Below, piece after piece: positions 34,395-42,303 of a DNA stretch of 64,000 nucleotides. The notes under the pieces were generated by a model that was given only the letters and a program-made list of their open reading frames with translations, did not search any database and was not told the DNA's origin. Each line of letters begins with the position of its first letter. Position 1 is the stretch's first letter. The position numbers were made by a program, and so were the translations under genes. The stretch is from Anatilimnocola floriformis (GTDB taxonomy: Bacteria; Planctomycetota; Planctomycetia; Pirellulales; Pirellulaceae), in assembly GCF_024256385.1 (NCBI RefSeq), contig NZ_JAMLFW010000001.1:372001-436000 (forward strand). The letters run 5' to 3'.

Positions 34395-36122
34395 TTAGCG
34401 GGGTTTCCTCGGCAATCGAAGCGTTCGTGTAGATTCGCCCTTGTTCAAGCCTGCGGCCTTTAAGGCGTGTTCCGGCGGATCGCCGACTACAATCACCCGG
34501 TAACCGCCGCCTCGGAAGTTGACGCCGAGGATCGCTGCCTTGTCTTTGCCTTTACCGTACAGGAAGCAAATGATTTCTCTGACGAGTTCCGAAATCAGCA
34601 TCCGCAGTTTGCTCCGAAGTTGATACCTCGTTGAATCGTCGGCCTGTGCAAGGAGGTCGATAATCTCGTGGGTGTCAGCAAGGCTTCGCTGTGCAGGCGC
34701 AACATTACTTTGCCGCCTCGCCGCCTCTGCCTCGGCTTCGGCGGCTTTCCTTTGCGATTCAAGCCTAACCATCATCTTTGCGAGAATGCCGGTGTCGCCG
34801 TCCGAGTCCAGCATGGCGGATTCAAGGTCAAAGAGCTTTTTCTCGCACTGCGCCAACTTCGCTTCTGCTGCGATCATCGTGTCGTGAGCGGTGCATGTTT
34901 CGCCTTGCAAATCGGCCGCTTTGATTTCCCGCATGTGCTTGAGAAACGCCTGCTCTACTCGGTCGTAGTTGATGCAGCCCGTCTCTTTGCCATCAAAGCG
35001 GCGCTCAATCAGATACTTGAACCGATGCATCTCGCCGCTTGTCGATTTGCGGCTTTTGTCCATGACGATCATCGGATTGCCACGATGCCGAATCAATGTG
35101 CGGAATAAACTCGTGACACAATTCTGCCTGCTCGCTGGGGTTCGCTTTAGCCGCTTAACCCGTGGAACAGTGTCTTTCGGGCGATTAGTGTTTCGTCCAA
35201 TCTGATTGTGGCAGTCACGCCGCTTCAATTCTGCCTGCACCCGATAGAAGGACTCATCGCTGATTACTCGGGGGTAATAGGTCAGCAGCGGTTCGCCCTC
35301 AGGCTTCCGTCCGCCGTCTTCATCAACAACGTGTGGTTGATATTCTCCGATTACCGCACGGCTTGTGAGAATCGTCTGAATCATTGGCTGCGACCACGCA
35401 GGCGAATGTCCTTTCCGCCTCTGGAAGGTTGGTGTTTTCAATCGGTTGAGTTCAACCGCAATCTTTGTTTGGGAAAGTCCGCTTAGCGATAACTCGAAAA
35501 CACGCTTCACAACTTCCGAACGCTCGGCATTGATTAGCCACCGCTGTCTATCCTCGGAAGGCTCTAGCCAGAATGGGCCTATGCCTGCAATTCGCTTCTC
35601 GGTCGCTTTCTTCCTGCGGCTTACCCATGAGTGCTTGAGCATCTCAGACTTGCGGGCGCTTTCCGCATGCGCTCGATAGAACTCCATCGCCATAAGCATT
35701 TTTTCCATCGGGCTTGCGTTCGGATGCACGATGGTTTCACGGAAGGCAATCGAAACGCCCTCCTTCAAGATCGCATTCACGAGCGGCAGCGCTTCATCGA
35801 ATGACAGGCGAGAAAATCGGTCAAAGTTTTCACAGAGGAGCCAACTGCCTTTCGGAATCCTTCCCTTCTTGCACGCTTCGATGAAGACGCCCAACTTGCC
35901 TTTCGTGGCATTCTTGCCACGAAAGGCGCTGACTCCCATATCTCGTAAATCGAGCGAGTCGTCTAACTCGATGTTGTATCGCTCGCACAGGCGGTCTCGT
36001 CGATCATTCTGCCTCGCAAGTGAGTCACCTAAAATTTGGTCAGGCGTACTCCAGCGAATGTATTCGTAGCCTCTAATCTTGGGCGTGGACTCGGCGGCGG
36101 AACTAGCAGAAATTTTGCGCAT
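34395..36122 (-). CDS. Large serine recombinase
   Basis: The 575-residue protein has an N-terminal resolvase domain (nucleophile Ser25 in YIRWSTPDQ, DRFSR at 101-105) and a recombinase domain (about 185-290; SGLSQTKIAVELN, ILTSRAVIGEYQPH). A degenerate zinc-ribbon region and a coiled coil (about 420-470) follow. It should cut and rejoin DNA at short attachment sites and integrate or excise the element. The zinc ribbon has lost most cysteines (region around NCVTSLFRTLIRHRG to KETGCINYD). AGGAG before the ATG supports the start. Base composition looks lower in GC than the flanking genes. Confidence 0.92.
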   Translation of the reverse strand: MRKISASSAAESTPKIRGYEYIRWSTPDQILGDSLARQNDRRDRLCERYNIELDDSLDLRDMGVSAFRGKNATKGKLGVFIEACKKGRIPKGSWLLCENFDRFSRLSFDEALPLVNAILKEGVSIAFRETIVHPNASPMEKMLMAMEFYRAHAESARKSEMLKHSWVSRRKKATEKRIAGIGPFWLEPSEDRQRWLINAERSEVVKRVFELSLSGLSQTKIAVELNRLKTPTFQRRKGHSPAWSQPMIQTILTSRAVIGEYQPHVVDEDGGRKPEGEPLLTYYPRVISDESFYRVQAELKRRDCHNQIGRNTNRPKDTVPRVKRLKRTPASRQNCVTSLFRTLIRHRGNPMIVMDKSRKSTSGEMHRFKYLIERRFDGKETGCINYDRVEQAFLKHMREIKAADLQGETCTAHDTMIAAEAKLAQCEKKLFDLESAMLDSDGDTGILAKMMVRLESQRKAAEAEAEAARRQSNVAPAQRSLADTHEIIDLLAQADDSTRYQLRSKLRMLISELVREIICFLYGKGKDKAAILGVNFRGGGYRVIVVGDPPEHALKAAGLNKGESTRTLRLPRKPR

Positions 36123-36179
36123 AAATAGGAACTCCTACAGGGTGAGGGGCTAGCCTAGCGAAAGCGCATCCGAAATCTG

Positions 36180-36968
36180 ATGCCAGAATTTCCGCTCGGC
36201 CCTGTAGGGCTTTCCGATTCCACTAGAGTTTTAATTGAATTTCCCGATGGGCAGAACATGCTCTACGACGCTGGCAAGCTCGGTTCGCCGACAGGAGCGG
36301 CCAGGCCGATCTCAGCAGTGCTCTGGTCACGCGGCATCACACGGATCGATGCGCTGATGATCTCGCATGCCGACTCGGATCACTTCAACGCGATCCCCGA
36401 ATTGCTGCAGAAGTACACGGTGAGCAAGATTTTTGTCTCGCCGTTCATGCTCGAAGAACTCGATCAGCCCGCCGTGAAGGTGCTGAAAACCGCGATCGAT
36501 AAGTGGGACGTGAAGGTCGATACGCTCTCGGCGAGCGACAAGTTGCACGTTGGCGACGTATCGATGGAGATTCTTCACCCACCACCGCTCGGCGTGATCG
36601 GCAGTGATAACGCCAATAGTCTCGTGCTGCTCATTGAATATCAAGGACGCAAAGTGCTGCTCCCCGGCGATCTGGAATCGCCCGGTCTTGAAGATGTTCT
36701 CGCTGAGTTGCCGATCGACACTGATTTGCTAATGGCTCCGCATCATGGCTCGACACGCTCGAATCCACGCGGCTTTGGTAATTGGTGTCGTCCGGAGCAC
36801 GTCGTTCTTTCGGGCAGTCACGATGTCGAAGAAATTCCCGCCATCGACTCGGTGAAGCAAGCCTACGGCCAGATCGGCAGCCAGGTTTATCACACCGCCG
36901 AAACCGGCTGCATTCGGTTCAACATCACAGCAGCTGGCGTGAAGGTGGAAACGTTTCGGCAACCGTAG
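36180..36968 (+). pseudogene. comEC: comEC 3' fragment (metallo-beta-lactamase domain)
   Basis: From about residue 17 (VLIEFPDGQNMLYDAGKLGSP) the frame encodes the ComEC/Rec2 C-terminal metallo-beta-lactamase-like domain: LMISHADSDHFNAIPELLQ (the HxDxDH zinc motif reads HADSDH), KVLLPGDLESPG, DLLMAPHHGSTRSN and HVVLSGSHD. The first 16 codons belong to the element side and the ATG at 36180 is incidental. The usual VDVGHG motif before VLIE is absent. A separate hydrolase could be made from this ATG, but without the channel it cannot serve DNA uptake. Confidence 0.85.
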
Positions 36969-37126
36969 GTGAGTCAAGCGGCCGGTTCTACGGGCTGTGC
37001 CGATTGTGACGGTTATCTCTCCCCAGCACGACATCTCTTACGCACGCTGGAAAAACCTACATTTGCGAATCATTTCGCGTTGTACTAACGGCCGTTACCG
37101 CCTTTTCGGGTGCGACCAGGTGTTTC

Positions 37127-40036
37127 ATGTCTGCTGCCGCTGATCGCAATTTGCTGTTTGGCATTCTGGCTCTCCAGCTCGATTTCATTACGCGCGAGCA
37201 GTTGATTGCGGGAATGCAGAACTGGGTGCTGCATAAAGAACAACCGTTGGCCGATTTGCTCGCGACTGCCGGCGCGCTCTCGGTGCAGGATCGCACGACA
37301 CTCGAAGCCGTGGTCGAACGCCACTTGGAAAAGCACGGCAACTGCCCACAACAGAGCCTGGCCGCGGTGAATTGCGATGGCACGGTCAAGCAAGAGTTGA
37401 CGCTCTTCTCAGATCCGCATATTGATGCCAGCCTGCCGCATATCGGAACGGCGAAACCAGTGGCGAGCGACCGCTTTGCCACGATTGCGCCGGCCCAAGC
37501 GAACGAAGCTCGTTTTCAAATCCTGCGACCCCATGCCGAAGGTGGTCTCGGCAAGGTCTTCGTCGCGCGTGATGGTGAACTCAATCGCGAGGTGGCGCTG
37601 AAGGAAATCCAGCCGCACTACGCCAACGATCAATACGCCCGCGCGCGATTCACTGTTGAAGCCGAAATCACCGGTCGGCTGGAGCATCCGGGGATTGTTC
37701 CGGTGTATGGTCTCGGAACGTATGCCGACGGCCGACCTTATTACGCGATGCGTTTCATCCGTGGCGAGAGCCTGAAGGAAGCCATTGCCCGCTATCACGA
37801 ACCGCAGTCTGGCAAGACGCCTCGCAGCGAACGCGCTGTCGAGCTACGGCAGTTGCTCGGGCGGTTCATCGACGTGTGCCAGGCCGTCCAATATGCCCAT
37901 GACCGTGGCGTGCTTCATCGCGATCTAAAGCCCGCGAACGTGATGCTTGGCAAGTATGGCGAAACGCTGGTGGTCGACTGGGGCCTGGCCAAGGCCGAGG
38001 GGAAAAACATCGAGCCGTGCGAATGGCATGGCGAGTCGCAGCTCGTGCCGGCTTCGGGGAGCGAAGTCGAACCGACGCAAATGGGAACGATGGTTGGCAC
38101 GCTGCAGTACATGAGCCCGGAGCAAGCGATTGGCCGTATGGATCTGCTTGGGCCAGCGACAGATGTCTTTGCTCTCGGCGCGACGCTCTATCATCTGCTC
38201 ACCGGTCAGGCGCCTTATCAAGGGACGCAGCGCGACGAAGTGATTGCAGCCGTCCGTGAGGCAACCTTTCCCTTGCCGCGGCAAATCAACAAGCAAGTCC
38301 CGCCGCCGCTCGAATCGATCTGCTTGAAAGCCCTCGAAGCCGACCCCACGCGGCGGTACGCCTCGGCCGGCGATCTGATGAAAGATATCGAGCGCTGGAT
38401 GGCCGAAGAATCGGTCGACGCGCACCATGAATCGTTTTGGGAACGCCTGGATCGTTGGAAGCGAAAGCGCCCGAATGTTGTGGCCGGCATTCGCGCCGCT
38501 TTGATCATTGCCATTCTCGGCTCGTGCTTCGGCGCGCTGGTGATGCAAGGAATGAACGATCGATTGGCCACGGCCAACGCTGATCTCGAAGAAGCTTGCC
38601 GCCGTGCGTACGAAGGAATGAAAGAGGCCAACCTCGAGCGCGAGCGGAGCCACAGCACGACTCACTTCTTTGCCGCGACCCTCGGCAAACTGCAAGCGGG
38701 CGAAGATGGCAGGCAGATTCCGGCCGGTACGCTACTCGCGCGAGCGGCCGAACAGGCCGATGTCGAATTTCACACCGATCCCGTGTTAAAGGGGCGTGTG
38801 CTGGAAATGCTCACCACCGCGCTGCAAGGACTCGGCCTCGCCGATACGACCGTGGCCCTTCACGAGCGTGAATTGCTGGAAACTAAAAAGCATTGTCAGG
38901 CCCACGATCCGCGGATTCGCGATTGTGTGAACGATCTGGCCAATGCATATCTCGCGGCGGGCCGCGACTCGGATGCCATCGCGATCTTGGAGAAACACTG
39001 CGAAACGCCACCGGCCCCCAAGTCGCGCGAGCAACTCGCTACTCCCGTTAAATACTCTGCCGACAAGGCAGCCGCTCAACCAGGCGGCCAGCATCTGGCG
39101 GCATTGCACGCAGAAATCGAACGGCATGATTCGCATCCCGAAGAACTGTTGCTCGATCTCAGCGATCCATTGACCACGCTCGACCGCCATGCCCAAACAC
39201 ATCTCGCCAAGGGGCAATGGGACCAGGCGTTGCCGTTGAAAGAAGCCGCCCTGAGGATGTGTACGACGCAATCGACGCGCACCAGTTCGGCCACTTGCGC
39301 TCGCCTGGATGAACTCGCTCGGCTTTGCATTCATGCCGGTCGCGCCTCGCGGGCTGTTGAACTAGCCGATGAAGAAGTGCAGATTCTATCGGCAAAAAAG
39401 AAAGCCAATCCAATTGTGGTCTGTCAGGCAAAACTGACGGACGCAAACGCTTATTGCGCTGCCGGTCGCGCGGCGGAAGCGATCGCGCTGCTGGAAGCGA
39501 TCATTCCCACGCTCGAAGCCCGCAAGAGTGAGTGTGGACTTGCGTTGCTCGAGAGCCGCGACGCCCTGGCGACGGCCTTTCGCAGTGTCGGCCGGCTAAC
39601 TGAGGCCCGTACGCTGGCGACACAGGTTTATCACAATGCTTCGCAGCAACTGGGCGGCGACCATGAACTCACGCTCGCGGCCGCCTATCACCTGACCGTC
39701 GTCCAAGTCCTCTGCGGCGATCTAGAAGCGGCAACGCTGCTTGGCGAACAAACGCGCGACCGCCAAACCCGCAAATTCGGTGCAGACCATCCAGACGTCC
39801 TCGCGACGCAACTCTGGCTGGGGGCGGCCAAGACTAAGGCCGGAGAGTATCACGCTGCCGAAGCTTTGCTGCTGCAAACGCATGACATGATCGAAACGTC
39901 TTCGCTGGGTGCGAAGTGGCAATGCGAGGCCGACTGCCTGCGATTTCTGACAGAGCTCTACAAGGCCTGGGAACAGCCCGCCGTGGCCCGCCAGTGGCGA
40001 GCCAAACTCTACGCTTGGCAACAAGAGAATCCGTAA
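37127..40036 (+). CDS. Large Ser/Thr protein kinase with TPR-like C-terminus
   Basis: The 969-residue protein starts with a helical region (1-110), then a kinase domain (about 130-430) with AEGGLGKVFVARD glycine loop, VALKEI, HRDLKPANVM (from His264), DWGLAK in place of DFG, and GTLQYMSPEQA. A single transmembrane helix (about 452-472, AALIIAILGSCFGALVM) follows. The outer 480 residues hold tetratricopeptide-type repeats (YLAAGRDSDAIAILEKH, LCIHAGRASRAVELADEE, YCAAGRAAEAIALLEA). The DWG form is common in planctomycete kinases of this class. It probably senses a partner through the outer repeats. Confidence 0.92.
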   Translation: MSAAADRNLLFGILALQLDFITREQLIAGMQNWVLHKEQPLADLLATAGALSVQDRTTLEAVVERHLEKHGNCPQQSLAAVNCDGTVKQELTLFSDPHIDASLPHIGTAKPVASDRFATIAPAQANEARFQILRPHAEGGLGKVFVARDGELNREVALKEIQPHYANDQYARARFTVEAEITGRLEHPGIVPVYGLGTYADGRPYYAMRFIRGESLKEAIARYHEPQSGKTPRSERAVELRQLLGRFIDVCQAVQYAHDRGVLHRDLKPANVMLGKYGETLVVDWGLAKAEGKNIEPCEWHGESQLVPASGSEVEPTQMGTMVGTLQYMSPEQAIGRMDLLGPATDVFALGATLYHLLTGQAPYQGTQRDEVIAAVREATFPLPRQINKQVPPPLESICLKALEADPTRRYASAGDLMKDIERWMAEESVDAHHESFWERLDRWKRKRPNVVAGIRAALIIAILGSCFGALVMQGMNDRLATANADLEEACRRAYEGMKEANLERERSHSTTHFFAATLGKLQAGEDGRQIPAGTLLARAAEQADVEFHTDPVLKGRVLEMLTTALQGLGLADTTVALHERELLETKKHCQAHDPRIRDCVNDLANAYLAAGRDSDAIAILEKHCETPPAPKSREQLATPVKYSADKAAAQPGGQHLAALHAEIERHDSHPEELLLDLSDPLTTLDRHAQTHLAKGQWDQALPLKEAALRMCTTQSTRTSSATCARLDELARLCIHAGRASRAVELADEEVQILSAKKKANPIVVCQAKLTDANAYCAAGRAAEAIALLEAIIPTLEARKSECGLALLESRDALATAFRSVGRLTEARTLATQVYHNASQQLGGDHELTLAAAYHLTVVQVLCGDLEAATLLGEQTRDRQTRKFGADHPDVLATQLWLGAAKTKAGEYHAAEALLLQTHDMIETSSLGAKWQCEADCLRFLTELYKAWEQPAVARQWRAKLYAWQQENP

Positions 40037-40257
40037 TCGCGCCTCGCGCCGAATGACGCGAGTTCGACAGCCAGGCAGACGTTGCCATTTGGCATCAAAC
40101 CGTCGCCACGGCAACAAGCTGCTGTCGCAAATGGGCAACACTGTCCGTTAAATCGGAATTGCGTAGAAACTCATTCGCTAGTTTTTTGCTTGTACTGCTG
40201 GCCTTTTTGCGAATCTCGCGAATAGGGATGCGGTTTTCTCCCGACACTTTGTCAGAT
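40037..40257. other. Gap before first pilin-like promoter
   Basis: No gene is seen between the kinase stop and the sigma-54 promoter. It would include any upstream activator site for the first pilin-like gene. Confidence 0.4.
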
Positions 40258-40273
40258 TGGCACGGACTTCGCG
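40258..40273 (+). promoter_or_regulatory. Sigma-54 promoter of pilin-like gene 1
   Basis: TGGCACGGACTTCGCG matches TGGCACGN4TTGCW with GG and GC at the required -24/-12 spacing; one of the two T's is C. Predicted start is near 40284, leaving a leader of about 122 bases. Confidence 0.75.
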
Positions 40274-40283
40274 ATAGGGTCCC

Positions 40284-40405
40284 GCTGTACCAGAAGTCAG
40301 CGGAGACGGTGTGCCCCGCCCCCGCTGGGCTCGTTGATGGTTCAACGAGCCAACACGGAAATACTGTTAGATATTTGTTTTCACTTTCGATTCGAGGAGA
40401 TTGGA
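40284..40405 (+). promoter_or_regulatory. Structured leader of pilin-like gene 1
   Basis: The leader contains gtgccccgcccccgctg and then a 10-bp perfect stem ggctcgttga / tcaacgagcc (TGGT loop). The leaders of genes 2 and 3 hold a stem in the equivalent place with different bases. CGAGGAG precedes the ATG. Confidence 0.55.
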
Positions 40406-40750
40406 ATGAAGAAGGTTCTTGCTCGCGTTTGGTCGGAACAAGATGGCGTTCTGTCGTTTGAATGGGTGCTGCTCGTGACTCTGCTCACGTTCGGCGTGGT
40501 TTCGGGCATCGCCGCGGCTCGCGACGCCATCATCGACGAACTGGGCGACGTCGCTCAGGCGATGCTGGCTCTCGATCAGTCGTACACGGTCGACTTCCCG
40601 CTGTTGATCCAAGTGCATACCACCACCACCAGCTCGGCCAGCGACACTTTGTTCACCGACGCTTTGATTTACAGCGATTGCACTCGCGGTGCGACTGTGC
40701 AAGGCATCAACGGCAACGGTGCTGGCGGTTCGACCGACGACAATTCGTAG
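40406..40750 (+). CDS. Type IV pilin-like protein 1
   Basis: The 114-residue product begins MKKVLARVWSEQDG then VLSFEWVLLVTLLTFGVV. A short basic leader, Gly at -1, Glu at +5 and a hydrophobic helix are the class III signature of prepilin-peptidase substrates (Flp/pseudopilin type). The mature part continues ARDAIIDELGDVAQAMLALDQSY and ends in a Ser/Thr- and Gly-rich tail with one Cys (DCTRG). It is the first of three paralogues (40406, 41336, 42304). No pilus assembly gene lies in the window. Confidence 0.8.
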   Translation: MKKVLARVWSEQDGVLSFEWVLLVTLLTFGVVSGIAAARDAIIDELGDVAQAMLALDQSYTVDFPLLIQVHTTTTSSASDTLFTDALIYSDCTRGATVQGINGNGAGGSTDDNS

Positions 40751-40819
40751 TCGCTGGTTCCATCTGTCGGCCTGACCCGGGTCTTATCACTACCAGGTCA
40801 GCGTCTGATTTGCTTCGTC

Positions 40820-40852
40820 GAGGTCTGCTGGTCGCCCTGGCCAGCAGGCCTC
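40820..40852 (+). terminator. Hairpin after pilin-like gene 1
   Basis: Stem gaggtctgctgg / ccagcaggcctc with one G-U pair. The same hairpin after gene 2 has an A instead of G and pairs fully. A weak T-rich stretch (gcattcttg) follows. Confidence 0.6.
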
Positions 40853-41188
40853 GCGTGCATTCTTGAGCCCGCAATCACGAACTGATCCTGACAAGCGGGT
40901 AGTGAACGGTCGTAACGACTGCTCTGTAATCGCAAAACAACTCAGTACGTCACTTATAAACAATTGACATAGGTTTCTTATTTCTTAACGCCTAACTGTT
41001 CATTCCGACTTGCGCAATAGCCAGACGCATGTTTCAGGAGCTGAATGTTCTGTTTCAGTGTTTCAGCGGTGGGTAGAGCGTCGGCGGTAACCTTTCTGAT
41101 TCTCGTTTTGCTATTGAATTTGCTATCTATAGACGGCTTCGATACTTAGCACATCTTAAAATACTTTTCTGCCGTAGGCAGCGACGCT
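40853..41188. other. AT-rich gap upstream of pilin-like gene 2
   Basis: No gene is seen. TTCAG-GAG-CTGAA (41033-41045) lies about 155 bases upstream of the sigma-54 promoter and is a candidate activator site. TTCTGTTTCAG (41047-41057) is shared with the gap before gene 3. The base composition is clearly lower in GC than coding parts of the window. Confidence 0.4.
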
Positions 41189-41204
41189 TGGCACGGCCTG
41201 TGCA
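41189..41204 (+). promoter_or_regulatory. Sigma-54 promoter of pilin-like gene 2
   Basis: TGGCACGGCCTGTGCA matches the consensus at all GG/GC positions, with TGC and A at the end. Predicted start is near 41215, exactly where similarity with the gene 3 leader begins (41218). Confidence 0.8.
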
Positions 41205-41217
41205 TTTATCGCATGTC

Positions 41218-41335
41218 AACCAGTTGGCGAAATCGGATGTGCCCCCGCTTCCGCCAGGTCCGCCGAAGGATGGCGAGCCATCATGGAAAAACGTGTATTG
41301 AGAATACATCCCCTATCTGTTCGAGGAGTTTTGGA
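41218..41335 (+). promoter_or_regulatory. Structured leader of pilin-like gene 2
   Basis: Almost identical to 42185-42303 apart from single-base indels. It opens with ccaaccagttgg-like pairing and has the stem ggtccgcc / ggcgagcc (one mismatch) in gccaggtccgccgaaggatggcgagcc. CGAGGAG precedes the ATG. Confidence 0.6.
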
Positions 41336-41680
41336 ATGAAGAAAGTTTTGTCTCGTATGTGGAAGGAACAGGACGGCGTCCTGTCCTTCGAATGGGTGCT
41401 GCTCGTGACTTTGCTCACCTTCGGCGTGGTTTCTGGTATCGCGGCCGCCCGCGACGCCATCATCGATGAACTGGGCGACGTCGCTCAGGCGATGCAGGCT
41501 ATCGATCAGTCGTATACGGTCGACTTCCCGCTGCTGGTGCAGGTGCATGCTTCCACCACCAGCTCGGCTAGCGACACTTCGTTCACTGATGCTTTGATCT
41601 ATACCGACTGCACTCGCGCCGTCAATCCGCAAGGCATCAACGGCAACGGCGTTGGCGGTTCGCTCGATGAAGACTCCTAA
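41336..41680 (+). CDS. Type IV pilin-like protein 2
   Basis: This 114-residue paralogue of the proteins at 40406 and 42304 shares the leader MKKVLSRMWKEQDG and the start VLSFEWVLLVTLL of the mature protein. The tail QVHASTTSSASDTSFTDALIYTDCTRAVNP is close to protein 1. It differs in the QAIDQSYTVDFP stretch and in the last residues (GVGGSLDEDS). Gly/Glu+5 are conserved, so a prepilin peptidase should process it. Confidence 0.8.
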   Translation: MKKVLSRMWKEQDGVLSFEWVLLVTLLTFGVVSGIAAARDAIIDELGDVAQAMQAIDQSYTVDFPLLVQVHASTTSSASDTSFTDALIYTDCTRAVNPQGINGNGVGGSLDEDS

Positions 41681-41749
41681 TCGCCACCTTCATCTACAGG
41701 CCTGACTTGGGTCTTTTCATCACCAGGTCAATTCCTGATTTGCTTCGTC

Positions 41750-41782
41750 GAGGTCTGCTGGTCGCCCTGGCCAGCAGACCTC
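41750..41782 (+). terminator. Hairpin after pilin-like gene 2
   Basis: Perfect 12-bp stem gaggtctgctgg / ccagcagacctc followed by gcgtgctttcttg. It is the counterpart of 40820-40852; the base difference restores a Watson-Crick pair. Confidence 0.65.
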
Positions 41783-42157
41783 GCGTGCTTTCTTGAGCCT
41801 CAATCGAGCGCGCTGCGACTTCCAGGCCTGTCGGCTGTAACCGTTGTGACGGCGATGCCGCAAGTTGCAATTAAACTAATAAGTCGCGTAGAGTTTTTTG
41901 TTGTTTTATTGTTGCGCCATAATTGATTTTATTGTTATCAATAAAACGATATTAACAGTTGTAGCGTAAATCTCTATTTGCGCCATATTTGGGCTGATGT
42001 TTAAAGGCGTGCATTTTCTGTTTCAGAGATGAAAGTAGTAGGCCGAGCGGGCGGCAAGCAGCAGCCCGCTCGATTTCGTTCCGACAACTGCTATCTCTCG
42101 ACGGCATATCCACTTAGCTCTTTAGCAATACTCATTCTTGGCAATTGGCCAAAAGTT
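41783..42157. other. AT-rich gap upstream of pilin-like gene 3
   Basis: Very AT-rich stretch at about 41870-42000. TTTCA-GAGA-TGAAA (42021-42034) lies about 125 bases upstream of the promoter, in a position similar to the TTCAG site of gene 2. No gene is seen. Confidence 0.4.
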
Positions 42158-42173
42158 CGGCACGGCTTCTGCT
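42158..42173 (+). promoter_or_regulatory. Sigma-54 promoter of pilin-like gene 3
   Basis: CGGCACGGCTTCTGCT keeps GGCACG and TGC with correct spacing. Predicted start is near 42184; the leader begins accaaccagttgg. Confidence 0.75.
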
Positions 42174-42184
42174 TAGGAATCACA

Positions 42185-42303
42185 CCAACCAGTTGGCGAA
42201 ATCGGATGTGCCCCGCTTCCGCCAGGTCCGCCGAAGGATGGCGAGCCATCATGGAAAACGTGTATTTAGAATTGCATCCCCCTATCTGTTCGAGGAGTTC
42301 GGA
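42185..42303 (+). promoter_or_regulatory. Structured leader of pilin-like gene 3
   Basis: Near-identical to the leader of gene 2 (41218-41335), including gccaggtccgccgaagg and ctgttcgaggagtt before the ATG. Single-base indels relative to gene 2 (runs of C and A) break any shared reading frame, so it acts as RNA and not as a coding leader. Confidence 0.6.

Larger units (their letters stand above)
32338..36222. mobile_element. Large-serine-recombinase element inserted in comEC
   Basis: About 3.9 kb separates the two comEC parts. All genes inside lie on the minus strand: a large serine recombinase next to the right edge, a 137-residue membrane protein, a 110-residue protein and a 20-residue-repeat protein running to the left edge. 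Three copies of a perfect palindrome and two terminators lie between them. The ends are set only by where comEC similarity stops (about 32338 and about 36217); no duplicated target was found. An inverted 9-mer (cctacaggg 36134-36142, ccctgtagg 36200-36208) near the right end may belong to an attachment site. Confidence 0.75.

Noticed and set aside
36122-36222. comEC continuing directly through the recombinase promoter
   Set aside because: An in-frame TAG lies upstream of the 36180 ATG, and residues before VLIEFPDG do not match ComEC.
41230-41335. Possible leader peptide before pilin-like gene 2 (ATG TGC CCC ...)
   Set aside because: Single-base indels between the leaders of genes 2 and 3 break the frame, so coding is not conserved.
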